Below are positions 24,073 through 37,124 of a stretch of DNA of 64,000 nucleotides, piece after piece. The position numbers and the translations under genes were made by a program. A model generated the notes under the pieces. The model did not search any database, was not told where the DNA came from, and saw nothing but the letters and a program-made list of their open reading frames with translations. Origin of the DNA: Epiperipatus broadwayi. Taxonomy: Eukaryota > Onychophora > Udeonychophora > Euonychophora > Peripatidae. Positions within the stretch are counted from its first letter, which is position 1. Every line of letters starts with the position of its first letter. Location: NCBI GenBank assembly GCA_028023455.1, contig JAQFVV010000023.1, positions 1,136,501-1,200,500 on the forward strand. The letters run 5' to 3'.

Positions 24073-25814
24073 TATGAAATGGCCATTAAAATTTGCTGTG
24101 CTTAGTTTTTTAGATTTTTTTTTTTAAAAATCAAGTCTTTTTCTAGTTAATAATAAAGTTTATAAAATATTAAATTGTTTATATATATTTTTCTGGATAT
24201 ATTCTTATTTAATATTATTGTGTGTTTCAACTTTCAAAATCTGCTTTATATAAATTGTTTGAATCTCTTTTTAATCTGTGGTTAATGATGATAAAGGCTT
24301 GAAGTAACTGATGAGATTTTTCTGTACATTATGTCAGAGATTAGCTATTACTAATATTTTATTTTACATTTGAGTTTTTCTAGGAATATTTCAATGTTAT
24401 ATATATATATATTAAAATATTTATTAATAAGCATATGATATAATCATATATATATTTTATTTTTTATATTGTTACAACTATTTTTAATTACATTTGTTTG
24501 TTTGTTTTTTGATTTTCAAATAACAGTTTCACATTTATATTTTGCATAAATCCTACCAAAAATGGAAATTGTTCTTAAGCATTTTCACCCAAAAGCTTTA
24601 AATTTTATTTTAGATGTCTAAATTTAACACAATCTTTCATTCATAGTTGCTTTTATATACACCATTCATCAATCCAATTCTTGATTTATGAGAATTTTTA
24701 TTATTTTATATTAGAAATGAATGTATTCTGCAATTCCAACTTAAAATTATTTCCAAGCTGTGTAACATATGTTGAATATTATTAATTTGCATTAAAATCA
24801 TTTGCATAGTAAGATAGAATTAATATTAAATTATAAAATACCAATGTTTTCAATAACATTTTTTATACTGAAAAAGTTTTCAAAATTCTGTTAATAATAG
24901 TTCCACCATTTTGAATTTGTTTTAAATTATAAATCATATTATATTCAATTATTTATTGTAAAATTAATTTAAAAAGTGATTTATTTAAATATATATGTAT
25001 ATATTCTGCAGTTGGAATTTTATGTAGATCAGAAACTTTGATTCTTAAGGAAAGAGAGGTAATACATTTAGAATTTTCTGAGATATGAATTGGGAAGAAA
25101 AAGTGAAGTTGAATAATTGTAATCAGGAATCTGAAATATTACAAACAATAAGAAAAAAAAAACAAGCATTATTGAAAGAAATAAAATGACAAAAAAGATT
25201 GGTTTTGTTTTTAAAAGAATAATATAAATTGTAGTGAAATAAGAAATTTCTCTAAAAGGCAATGAAGAAATAAATCCTAAACATTTTCAAAGAGATAGTG
25301 ATGAATTTTTATAAAACAGATAAATATTAACTAACTTAGAAAATGATATATGAAATTTCATTTGAAACTTTATTAAAGACAGATGAAAAAATAATAATTG
25401 TAAAAAGGAAACATTATTGGCATTGCTTTTTTTTTCATTATTACTTTGTGAAAATTTATATTTATAATAATGCTTATTTATTTGATTTTTTCAATAAATT
25501 TTTATTCAAAAACATAAATGAATAGATATTTTCAGTTTAAGTAATTTCTTTTTTCTTGAGTTGTAATTTTGCATAGAATTGAGGGTTATTTGAATTTAGT
25601 ACATAATTTTATATGATAAATAAATATCAGAAGTATTGTGGATTTATCTTATGTTTACCTTCAATAATGTATTTATCAAAACAATAGTTCTCTAAATCAT
25701 AGCTCTCTAGATCATATTTGTAATATAATATAACTAGACAATAAAACAACAATGTAAAATAATCCAAAGCATAAACAATCCATTCATAATAATTAGTACA
25801 GTAAATCTGATTAT
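24072..25814. other. AT-rich stretch without recognisable genes
   Basis: A/T-rich sequence with short AT runs (about 24399-24411) and no supported coding or RNA feature. Confidence 0.5.
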
Positions 25815-28015
25815 TCACAAATAAAGTAAGGGAACTGATTATAAAAGTGATGTCCATTTGAGAAACAAAGAGGCAAGATTTAATGTTGACATTCAGAACA
25901 GAAATTTTTATCCTGGCATTGCTCTATACAGAAATGCTTGATACTTTTATTTTCCTGAAATATAATGCATGCTTGATTTCAAATCAAAAATCTAGTGGTG
26001 AATAGAATCAGACATTTTATAATTAAAGACAACATGACTGGAGAATGTTAAATTTTATTAAAAGATGTTATAGCATTTCTCCAAACTATTAATTGTTACT
26101 GCCAGCAACTATACATGCGTAATTTCACTAATTAAAATGGATAGTAAACTCCTTTAACTATTGGAAATGTAAATAAATGAGATAATTAAAATAATGATAC
26201 TATAAGATGGAAGACATTACTTTCTGATAATAAAATGTATATTGACAACAGAGTTGGTATAATTGACAGCGACTCTGAAAAAACTGTAAAAAGCAGTTGG
26301 AACCCTTGCATAGCTATAATGCTTGACTCACAGCATGTAACACCTAACATGTAGAAAAGCCCCCAGTTGAACTGCAACTGGACAAGGCTGTTAGAATATA
26401 TCTCTCAATTTTTATACCTGCTCCAAATAATGAAGTAAACAAAGATGAACATGATAAAAGGTGATAAACATCACATGATCATTATTTTTATGCCTGCTCT
26501 TAACTGTTATTAAAACAGGCAAAACTCTATACGTATTGCCACTCAGTGTAAGCCAGAGTAATCAATAGATGCCAGAAGGCTAGTGCATAAAATTCCCATC
26601 TAGTGCCTACTCATCCAATATCCCCAGATTAGGATTCTGGCTTGTGGTCTTCATCAGTGAGGAGCCTTGGATCTGAGCACCCTCCGGCAGCTACCTTTAA
26701 TCTCTACTTAACTACAAAACTATGAGACAAATTGAAAACAACACATTTTCAATCCAAGCTCATCGGCTTATATAGTCATATAGATCTGAACTCAGTTCAG
26801 TATCTAATAGTGGTGGCTATAGTTATTAAAGAACCAAAGACACCAAAATGTATAGGCAATGAACTGAGTTCAGACTTACATGACTATATAAGCTGATGAG
26901 CTTGGATTGAAAATATTATGGTATTTTCAATTTGTCTCATAGTTTAGTAATTAAGTAGAGATAAAAGGTGGGGCTGCTGGAGGGTTGCATTAGAACCTAA
27001 GATCTAGCTGCAGTGCTTTCAGATCCAAGGCTCCTCACTGATGAAGGCCACAAGCCAGAAACTAGTCTAGGGGTATTGTATGAGTAGGCACTAAATGGGG
27101 ATTTTATGCACAAGCCTTTTGGCATCCATTGATTACTCTGGCTTGCACTGAGTGGCAATACATATAGAGAATTTTGCCTGTTTTAATGATAAAAACTAAA
27201 TAGATAATGTGAACTATGTCTTATGTTTAGGGAGATCATATAGTCATAAATGCAAAGAGCCTGCCTACAGTAGTGTCCAATTCCTAGATGGGCAACAATA
27301 CTCCACGCTAAGAGAGATGATTATAAAATAATATGCAGCAATGAAGACTCAATGAGATTAAATATTGATGAATTAAGCAGAACACTAATTTCAAAACCTA
27401 CAGAAACTTTATTAGATGATGATGAAACTAGACCAGAAAATGTAACAAGATGTTGTAGATATCTACCAACTTGTCTCAATGGTTATGTACTTCAAAGCCA
27501 ACTTTAGCCAGTAGTAGAGAACATTGTGGACTCATTTTAATCTTGCTTTAAGTCATGGACTTGATCATGTTATTGATTTCTCTAAACTGGATTTAGAATA
27601 CGATACAGTGATCAATGATTCAACAATAACAGGAACAAATATAATAGTATAAACAGGCCAATCGCGTACATAGATTAATAAATATTACATTAAGATAGTA
27701 AATCTGACTATAAAACTGAGATGCATTTGAAAGCCATCAGACAAAGATCATTGCAGCACAATCCTAATTGTAATTTATGATCGGAAATCACTCTGACAGT
27801 CATGCAACTTGTGCATTATTTGTTAGAAAGCATTCAGGTATGCTTAAATTTGAGCAGGAAACTGCAACAAATAGTATAGAGCTTTTACAAGTCAATCCAA
27901 CATGATTGGAAGTAATAGATTTTATTAGAAGAAATCTTGACATTTTTCCAACCCACTGGTCGTTACGCCAATGACTATGCATTTGTAATTTACCACCAAT
28001 CATATGTTTCAAATT
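25815..28015 (+). pseudogene. Unidentified decayed coding sequence, split by a foldback insertion
   Basis: Coding-like plus-strand segments can be followed through frameshifts and stops. They include KEARFNVDIQNRNFYPGIAL (about 25870), KSSWNPCIAIMLDSQ (about 26290), VELQLDKAVRIYLSIFIP (about 26365) and, after the insertion at 26460-27185, SYSHKCKEPAYSSVQFLDGQ (about 27240), SRTLISKPTETLLDDDET (about 27380), LALSHGLDHVIDFSKLDLEY (about 27550) and HATCALFVRKHSGMLKFEQE (about 27800). The mixed amino-acid composition and higher GC differ from the surroundings. Segments on both sides of the insertion run in the same orientation, so they were once one sequence of about 1.4 kb. I do not recognise the family. 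It could be a transposon protein, a captured host gene or an old viral copy. No motif here is diagnostic. Confidence 0.5.
26460..27185. mobile_element. Foldback element with about 300-bp inverted arms
   Basis: Inverted arms 26510-26799 and 26860-27186 surround a 60-bp loop and are highly similar; the left arm has a deletion of about 30 bp relative to the right. Arm ends read ATTAAAACAGGCAAAACTCT and its complement. About 50 bp (GGTGATAAACATCACATGATC...) precede the left arm and are shared with the copy at 42113. A 9-bp direct repeat ATGATAAAA (26451-26459 and 27186-27194) looks like the target duplication. No coding capacity; non-autonomous. Confidence 0.85.
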
Positions 28016-29408
28016 CTTAATAAATTTTATAATATATATATATAATTATATAGATGCAATAAATGTTTGATATTATTTTACTTATATTCTATTTATCAGC
28101 TAAGAAACTATTTTTCGGCAACAAAATGTATATACAACTAGGAGGTAATTTTTTTAACATGTATTTTATATCATCATAATAAAATTCTTATAAATTATTT
28201 AATTATCTGCTTCTACCATAGGTTATCAAAAATGTTATTTAAAATCTTAGATTTTAAATGTTGTCGTTGTTGTTGTTTTTTTTTTTTTAAAGTAAAAAAA
28301 AAAAAAAAAGTACAAAGAAGCTTTTAAATGAAATATTTCATCTTTTTTTTTTTATTGGAAAGAGATGGGGGGGTGGAAATAAACCCAAAACATCTGTTAC
28401 TTGTGAAATATTTGAAAATTTATAATTATATTTTCCAAATCAATAGTTTTTTGAGATTTTTATTTGTAAATATTTGAAATATTTTCTAAAAAAGATACTG
28501 AGATTTATAGCATATTATTAAATATGAGTTTTATCGTCATCATTATACTCCACAGTAGGGATGAAGTTTGTTCATATCCTCCTCACATTAACTACAATCG
28601 CCCTTTTTTTCTTTGTAATCGCACTTTTTTTTTTTTTTGTAATAATGAACTTTCAAAACTTTTTTTAGTCCCATCTTCTCATCTATTACTTAATTAATAA
28701 TGTTTAATCGGAACTCAAAATAGGAAATATTGTGAACTAAAATACCAAGTGTTTGAAAGGATCATCAGAAACAAAAAATAGAAATTCATACAGAACAAAA
28801 TACAGTTTATTTTATATATATATTCAGATAGCAATATCTTGAGTTCTGGTATTTAGTTAATCTTGATAAAATTATGTTAAAGATGGTCAAACACAATTAA
28901 ATCTAACAATACTATATATATTTAGATGATGATTTTAGTGAAATTATTATTTCATTTAGGAAATCAAAATTTTTTTCACATTTATTTATTGATATAGAAG
29001 TATAGTAGTTGTTATAAGTTTGAAGAGGGATTACATTGACTGCTTTTTTTTAAATATCATGTGCATCACTAATTTTTAGTTTCAAAATTAAAATCTTTCA
29101 AACTCGGCTCCTTAGTACAAAATTCCCATTCCCATGTTTTAAAAATATCCACGTGTTGTTGAAAATTTAAGTAAATATTAGTATTAATATTTCCAGTTCT
29201 GTATATTATGTATTCAAATAATTTTAGTATATTAAATTTATGTCTTATATCATTTAAAATGTTCATATATTTTTATACCTTACAGAATTTTATACTTTAC
29301 CCCCCCCCCCCCAATAATCAAAAAGTAAACGTTAACCGATTATTTTTTTTATTTTCCTCCATTCTATTTCTTTTTAAAATGCAGATTGACTTATTCAATG
29401 ATTTCTTT
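28016..29408. other. AT-rich stretch, homopolymer-rich
   Basis: Contains poly-A/poly-T and a C10-type run (about 29301-29312). It includes 28468-28497, a 30-bp piece copied to 30483-30512. No gene seen. Confidence 0.5.
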
Positions 29409-30879
29409 GGTAAAAATTGACTGTTAGCGGCCACAACATTTCGCCCTCTATTTTTAAAAAACTGAACTATATTTTTTCGTACTAAGTGTATCTAACTATA
29501 AATAAACTATATCTAACTATAAATGTTTTTACATAAAGGTTAATAATAAAAAAAAAACTTACATTTTTATGCATAGTTTTGAGCTATGCACAGGAGGAAA
29601 TTCACGAAAAGGGTTTCATGTTCCTGCATACCTCTAAATGCAAATTTCTGCAGGTAGGATGGATGAAAGAAGTATGAATCATCGATCTCCACTATCCGTG
29701 GTTCACCGTTGTCATCAAATACGCCGACGAGTGCTGGATTTTTGTCGAAATATGTAGCACATTCTTCCCAGCAAAAATGACACCAGTGTGACTATTCGCT
29801 CGCTAACCTGTCTAGCGAACAATAAAATGCATTGGCAAATTATTCACCCAACAAAACATTATATCAACAATGGTGTTCAAAGACAGATGGTTTCGGGAAA
29901 AAAATGACCCACTTTTTATTCTGGAGTTTGAAATTGTTCAAGCAGGTGAGGGTATCTAGCTTTCTACCAGAACAGCTGCACGATTTAAAATTTCATTTTG
30001 GGGAACCAAAGAAATGATAGAAATTCTGTCTGCAAAAATTACATGTTGCAAAAGTAGTTCATAATTTTGACAGCAGGGATTTCTTTTGTGACACTTTGAC
30101 ACCATAATCTAGCACAAAATTACTCATAAAAATGTAAGTTTGTTTAAAATTTTATTTATTAACCTTCATGTAAAAAATACATTTTTAGTTAGATATACTT
30201 TACAATTGCATAGTAAGAATAATGTAGTTTGAACCACAGATAGTGGAGATCGATGAATCATACTTCTTTCATTCATCCTACCTGCAGGAATTTGCATTTA
30301 GGGGTGTGCACTAACATGATACCGTTTTCATCAATTTCCTTGTATGCATAGCTCAATACTACGCATAAAAATTTAAGTTTATTTTTTTTATTATTAACCT
30401 TTATATAAAAACATTTACAGTTAGATATAGTTTATTTATAGTTAGATACATTTAGTATAGTTAGATACACTTAGTATGAAAAAAATATTTGAAATATTTT
30501 CTAAAAAAGATAGTTATTAAAAAAGGCAAAACTCTATACGTATTGCCACTCAGTGTAAGCCAGAGTAATCAATGGATGCCAGAAGGCTAGTGCATAAAAT
30601 TCTTTCATCCATCCTACCTGCAGGAATTTGCATTTAGGGGTATGCACTAACATACCATTTTCGTGAATTTCCTTGTATGCATAGCTCAAAACTATGCATA
30701 AAAATGTAAGTTTATTTTTTTTATTATTAACCTGTATATAAAAACATTTATAGTTAGATATAGTTTATTTATAGTCAGATACATTTAGTATAGTTAGATT
30801 CACTTAGTATGAAAAAATATAGTTCAGTTTTTTAAAAATAGAGGGTGAAATGTTGTGGCCGCTAACAGTCAGTTTTACC
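29409..30879. mobile_element. Long-TIR element with duplicated right arm
   Basis: The left arm (29409 to about 29703) is inverted relative to the right side. Outer ends read GACTGTTAGCGGCCACAACA (29419 on) and its complement ending at 30870. The right arm is present twice in tandem (about 30226-30480 and 30602-30879), separated by unrelated filler, and a weaker partial copy lies at about 30120-30200. The centre (29704-30120) is more complex and holds a 61-codon frame at 29832-30017 without recognisable motifs. Target duplications are unclear because the inverted similarity extends into GGTAAAA at both edges. It is a DNA-transposon-like or foldback element; superfamily not assigned. Confidence 0.8.
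30483..30602 (+). repeat. Filler DNA copied from 28.47 kb and 26.51 kb
   Basis: 30483-30512 is identical to 28468-28497 (30 of 30). 30513-30602 matches 26506-26595 with two differences in 90, that is, the end of the foldback arm. The two pieces abut each other and sit exactly between the tandem right arms of the surrounding element. Confidence 0.85.
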
Positions 30880-32015
30880 GATTTTTGTCTCCCTTCTCAT
30901 GATTCTATAAAATTCTGTAAGATATTGCAATTAAGTTTGTTTTTTCAAATATATATATATATATACCTCAGTCTCATTTTATGTGATAGATAGATTCCTC
31001 AGAAAAGATGCACAATAGAAATTGCACAAAAATAAACGTAACTTATCTTGAAAAATGGGAGATAGGTTCTGTAATTTTTAGAAATTTGGCATAAAAGCAA
31101 AGCAACAAGGAAAAATTATTTGAAAATTTGCATTAAAAAAATAAGGAAATAAAGTATGACTAATAAAAAATTTCAAATATTTGAAAAAAAAGTAATACAA
31201 GACAAACTTTTTGTACTTTTTTTATTAACTACAGTATTTAATTTTACATTTATTCATATATATTTTAATCATTACTGCTATTTGACAATATGCATTTTTT
31301 TGTGAACTAGTAAGAAATCAGATTCATGATGTAATGCCAATTTCAGTCTTGTGCTGTGTTAATCATTTTCTGTTTCTATATTTAAAAAAATGAGATGGCA
31401 ATCAAAACAAAAAAATTATACATTATCATTAGAAAGATTATTTTCAGTTTATAAAATCAATAAAATCTTTGTTATTATTTATTTTAAAAATCTAAAAAAA
31501 TATTTATTTCTGTTAATATCAACAAAATAAGTTTTAAAAGTTTAAAATTTTTGAATATTTATTGCAATATTTTTATATGTACATATAAATCTATTATTAT
31601 TATTTACTCATTAGTATAGGTAAGTTATTTACATGGAAACTAAGATTCTAAATGCAGCTTCATGCCATATTCATGTTAGCTGCTAATTAATATAACGTTA
31701 TATTTTTGAAAGAAAAAAAAAGTATTTCAAGTCAAAATAAGTTATTAATAATTTAAATTTCTTGATATCTAATAAATATAGTGAAATATGAAAGATAATA
31801 AGAAGAAACATGAATTGCATAACTTCAAAATCACATTAAAATAATCTGCATAAAATGAGACCCAGGTGTACTGCAAATCTTTCTTTTTTTTAAAAAAAGT
31901 TAACGTGGTTTCTTATTTTAGAAAAAATATACAACAAAATTGTGAACTAAATAAAGCACTTTTTTATTAAGGAAAATTATTTATTACAGATAAATACCTT
32001 GATATCTTATTTTAT
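30880..32015. other. AT-rich stretch without recognisable genes
   Basis: A short AT microsatellite lies near 30949-30964. No supported gene or RNA. Confidence 0.5.
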
Positions 32016-32019
32016 ATTA

Positions 32020-33905
32020 ACAACTTGGAAAAACAGTTTTTGAGAACTGGTCTTCATCATCGTTCATAGCTGCCTTGTTCTCAGGTACAACTATAGTTTG
32101 TTTTGCAGAAGGAGGTTCATTTATGTAAATCCTTTGATTATATGGTCAGTTTTATTAGATTTGAATGTCAATAAATGGTTTAATTGGTGATTCTGAGTTC
32201 TATTCCTATTACTGGTTTGAATAGGCCTCTTATCAGCATTTCAGTGAACTGTTTCTGAAGTTATGCTTCATTATTGTCCACAACTGAAAGAAATCCAGGA
32301 ACCACTATAGATTTCTCCACCAGCACAAGAATGTGTCTGTGTGAACCACTTAGTCATGTAATCATTTTTTATGGATCTTAACTCCAATCTGTCATTTAGT
32401 TTGTGTTTTCTGAGTGGTATCCTCATCGTTTTCTGCCACCATTAATCATTTCACCATCTCATACCATGGATGGTAGTCTTAAAAGTAAACTCTTGTTTTT
32501 CTTTCAATATGCTCAGCTATTATTCCAACTAGAAGTGCCTATCCAATGCTTCAGATACCTTGCTCTTCATTGCTCCACCTTTTGTCAGTTTATAGTTTTT
32601 TGTCAGTTTATAGTTTGGACATTATTCTCTGAGGGATGACCTCATTGTCATTTATAGATATTTGATTCCAAGTTTCCACATATAGACTTTCAGGTGCCAA
32701 CAGTCAGTCCCTGACTTTAATGTTGCACAGGTTTTCCTTGAATACTTTCCTCAGGTTTGGCATGCTTTGCTTAAACTTCACATCTAGTAATCCACAAATC
32801 TTTCATTGAATCTCCTGCCTCATAGCAGATCTCGACAATGCTACCAGGAACCCAATGAAGTTTTGTGGTTTCCCAGTGAATTTGGATGTGACCATTTTGC
32901 CACTATTATTTGCCACACTGCTGATTTTGTGGGATTAATCTTTAAATTATATTTTGCTGCAAACTCTTCCAGCACTTTGTATAGTCTTGGAAGGTATTTA
33001 AGAGATGCAAGGAAGATGGTGACATTGTCCACATACAAAATGTGGTGGACTTCCTTCTAATAGCTGGAACATAGACCCTAGGCAAGGTGTCCTCAACCTC
33101 CTTTAAAAAGTGGTCTATGTAGGTAACAAAGCACAAGGTGCTCAGCAGGGACCCTGGGGAATAGAGATGTGAGGCCTAAACTCAGGGCCAGAGAGCCATC
33201 TAGAGATATGTGATTGCACCTGTTCAATTTCAAGTTGGCAATTATTCTTATATAAAATGAGGGGACTCCATAGTGCCTGAGAAGGGCCAACAGTAGTTCA
33301 GGCCTGCAAAGTCCAACTGGACCATGATGGGCTGGGTACTTCTTTTGGATCTGATGTGATCCACCAGAAGCATGAATTTCCTTACTGCATCAGTGGTGGA
33401 TGAGCCCTTGCAGGCAAAGTGGTGCCTAGAAATCCTAGTAAGCATTTGCTTTTGGATCTTATCCTTCACTAGTGTTTCAACAGTTTTAATTAGTAAAGGA
33501 GTCATTGAAATTGGCCTTATGTTTAACAGATGAAAGATTTTCTCACTTTTTCATGAATGATATTAGAGCAATGGGATACAGGTCAGGGATAGATTGGAAT
33601 TCCCCTGCCTGGACATTGATTACCCTTCATACCACTGGGACAGTGAACCTGCTTAGATGTACCAAGACAAATCCGGGCACACCATGCAGGGCTGGTATGT
33701 GTGTTCTGGATAGGCCAGCAGCCTCTGCACTACGTGGCTTTCTGAGATACCATGGTTATCATCAGCATCTTGATCACTCCAAATTTCTCCATTGCTAATT
33801 GTGCAGTCTTGTAATTTGCTTTTGAAGTGTTGGTAGATCTTCTCTAACATTACAGAGCCTGCATAGTTGCAGTTGTCAATTTTAATCATGGAAGGCATTG
33901 GCATT
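32020..33905 (-). pseudogene. LINE reverse transcriptase with many frameshifts
   Basis: On the minus strand RT blocks occur in the right order but different frames. First come an N-terminal stretch (33904-33653) and RPISMTPLLIKTVETLVKDK (about 33510-33450). Then come HHFACKGSSTTDAVRKFMLL, a motif-A-like VQLDFAG (about 33320), LLRHYGVPSFYIRIIANLKL (33285 on), LCFVTYIDHFLKEVEDTLPR (about 33135) and a degenerate catalytic box YVDNVTIFLASLKYLPRLYK (33035 on) with ...NLKINPTKSAV. At least four frame changes are needed. The 3' side decays to about 32020, where SAKQTIVVPENKAAMNDDED is still readable. This is a non-LTR retrotransposon different from the RTE family nearby; clade not assigned. Confidence 0.8.
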
Positions 33906-33954
33906 TTTGAGGCCCCAATAGCCCATTTTATGTAACTACTCTGAGATAATAAAA

Positions 33955-36560
33955 AAAATCATAATTTTCAACCATTATCAATCCTCTTCCCAAGTTTAAT
34001 CTTGTTACTCTGATCCATAACTTCTCCACATTACTCAAAAAAACTTTCTTGTATCATTCAACATCTGACACATAGTCTCTTTCTAAGTTTTATAAAATAT
34101 TTTGGGATCCAATTTTAAACTCTGATTGTCATCTGTTATCATCTCTCTTAACAATATACCCAGTTTTCTATTTCACCATATTAATTCTTTCAATGATGTC
34201 TATAATATGTGTTTGTTATTTCATCATTGTATTTCATTACATAGATCTTTTTTATATTTTATTGTGTATTGTTCTTTCATTTAGCATCCAAGTCTAAGAT
34301 TCATAAATAAAAAACTGGTAAAGCATGTTTATTAAAAATGTTATTTTACACTCGAGACTTTTATTCTCTTCTACAGCTTTCCTTGCTAGTTCACAGTTAT
34401 ACTTTTTTATATCATTTTCAACTCTTTTCTGCACCATTTTACAGAATCCAAGGTATTCAATCCTTTTTAATGCATCATTTTTGTATATCTTCATATTCCT
34501 TCTTTTTTTCATAAATTCTCTAGTCTCAGTAGAAATTTTATTGGTTAATTGTTGCTTTTTTCTACCAACTATATTTGTTGCAGTTTTTAAAAGTTTTGAT
34601 AACTTGAACATTTGACAATATCTTCAGTTTTTATCTTGATGTTTTAAAGCTTTAATTTTTTTAAAAAGCAGCTTATAGAGTCAAATGACTCATCAAAATC
34701 TACAGACCCAAAGTATAATGACAACTCATATTCATTTGTTATTATTTAATATTTGTATATGATCTGTTGTGTTTAAACCACTTTCAAATATAGCTTATTG
34801 CTTTGGTTGATATAAATCCAATATTCTTTATACATAAACTATAATAATCTTAATAAAGGTGTTGTATAGAACTAAAATTATACTCATAGATACATTATAT
34901 CTAATGTTTTTTTTATATGTCTTAAATATTAATATTACTAATGTATTCTTCTAATTATATAATAAATCTTTATCATTATTACATTTGGTGTATAACTTCA
35001 CTAACAATTTTTCTATTTTTTTGCCTGATTATTTTAAGATATCCATTATAATTTTATCATTTCATTCTTCTTAATGAATTTAATTCTGTGTATTACATCA
35101 TTATTTAAAATATTTGGCATTTCAAAAGTTGTTGTAATTGAAGTGGCTATTTTGATTTGTATTCCTTATTAGTATACAGTTATTTGAAGAATTCTTCCAC
35201 ATATTTCATAATGTCATTTCTTTTTAATAATAGTGTTATTTTTTTATTGCTGAAATTATTTTTTTTCTAATACCAAGATATTGTTTTATACTTTAAAGAC
35301 TTTTTTTCTATTCATAATTATATTTAATTACTACCATTTTATAGAATTCCAGATATTCATTTCTTCTAAATGAACCATTTAAAAATGTATTCCTTTATTT
35401 TATTTGTATATTGTCAATGTCTCCATTGAAAATTTTCTAGTAAATTTCTATTGCTTTTTTTTTAGTTTTATACGATCTGTTAATTATTTTTGTATTCATT
35501 TAATTCATTTATAATCTTTCATTGAAATTTGTTAACATTTTAAAATGATTTATGAGTTCATGCTTAAATTTAATGGAATATTTCTGAATATCGACTGTTA
35601 ATACTTCTTTTTTAATAACATTTATCTCTAGTTTTTCATTAATGTATATGTTAATCTCACTCATTGATTATCCACTTTTTATATTGAATCTATTATGAAA
35701 TAAAAATATATAATCTAGATCTAAAAATTATTTGTATATTTCTTAAGCTGATTTCTTCTTCAAATTTTTCTTTAAAAAAAGTTATAATATATATATATTT
35801 TCTTTTCCAGAAAATTCCCAAGTCTGTTCCCCTCCTCCTCTCTCTCTCCATTTTCAGATTTATTCACAGTATTTTCATCTCTAAATATCTTTCCATTTCT
35901 ATCATTTAAACTATGATAATTTTAAAATATTATTTGGTCTGAACAAGAGCCCTTTATATATGTAAATAAAAGTCCTCTACTTCATCAGAATAGAAAGCTG
36001 TTATTGTATAAACTTGAATTATTTAGATTTGATATCTTCTATTAACTCCCGTAATGTTGTTTCATCTTTTTTTTATTTTTTTATATTGAATCGCATTCCA
36101 TTTGTGCTTCCAATATTTGTAATTTGATAATAAAGCATATGGTCGCTTTTCAAATAAACTGTCTTTTGAAAATGTCCTATTCAATATTAGGCAATTCTTT
36201 TTTCTTCTTTTCTTTTGCTTGAAAGTAATTTACAATTGGAGGTAACTAAGAAAAAGATCGTCATTGAATGGCAGCCTAAGTTTAAAACCTATATACTTCT
36301 AATATTTTTTGTCTTGAGCTGCCAATCATTGCTTTGGACTAATACCTTCACAGCTTCTAGAATATTGAAGCCATTGTTAATTTTGTCTATTATGATTGAA
36401 TAAAAGAGAATTATCATTAATACAAACATTCGCACATTTATCCTTGATTTAAAAATACTCAATTGATATATTAATTAAGACATGTCAGATATCTGACAAA
36501 ATTGACCATGGGGAAAAGTTATAAGTAAAAGACATGCTTATTGGTGAACAGTCTATCTAA
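33955..36560 (-). pseudogene. RTE-type LINE copy, rearranged
   Basis: The plus-strand order of RTE blocks, judged against the copy at 61.9-64.0 kb, is scrambled. 33955-34345 matches the 3' end (61915-62350). 34345-34612 jumps to the N-terminal region and reads on minus KKQQLTNKISTETREFMKKR and VENDIKKYNCELARKAVEEN. 34612-35600 returns to the RT middle (matching 62880-63130) and again runs through the N-terminal region. 35600-36560 continues into the 5' linker/endonuclease part shared with 23.05-24.0 kb. One short open frame (34294-34611) survives; otherwise stops abound. The arrangement suggests two 5'-truncated copies or an internal duplication plus deletion. Confidence 0.75.
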
Positions 36561-37120
36561 GTTAATTTATTGTACATAACAGTAGAGTGACAAGAATATA
36601 TAGAATTACCATTAAGGATTTGCCCTGCTTGGTTCCTTTAAGACCTCACAAAGAAAGCAAAGGGTCATTTTTCAGTAAGAGCCAATTCATAGTAAAATGA
36701 AGCTTCACATTTACTGAATTATGTTGTGTGTTTTTTTTTTTATTTCCAATTTTTTTTTCACTGTGTTTATTTATTTTTTAATATTTGTAAATTCAAGGTA
36801 AATTAAAAAATGTAACTTAAATAAATTTTAACTTATGCTAAGATAATAAATTCTGATGATCATGAATGATTGAAGGTACTTTCATAATTTGGTTGGATCA
36901 CAGAAATTGCTTAACCATAATAAATGAATTTAATGCTGTCCTGCATATATAAAGATTCATTAAAAATTTTAAATTATTTTATAACAGCTTTTACTATTTT
37001 ATTCCAGAAATAATAAATTGGTGCTTGTATTATAGATAAAGATGCCGTTGGATGGTGCCATTTTCATGCTTAAACTATAAAATATGAACATTCACGGGCC
37101 GTTGATTTTAATAATTTTTC
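36561..37120. other. No recognisable gene
   Basis: AT-rich; nothing supported. Confidence 0.5.
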
Positions 37121-37124
37121 TGTG

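Noticed and set aside
23990-24080. AAT microsatellite as a CRISPR-like or regulatory array
   Set aside because: Simple trinucleotide repeat without spacers; eukaryotic context.
26186-26377. 63-codon minus-strand hydrophobic frame
   Set aside because: Opposite strand of the coding-like plus sequence; no supporting motif.
32841-33060. Plus-strand 84-codon frame
   Set aside because: Antisense to the LINE RT that reads YVDNVTIFLASL on minus.
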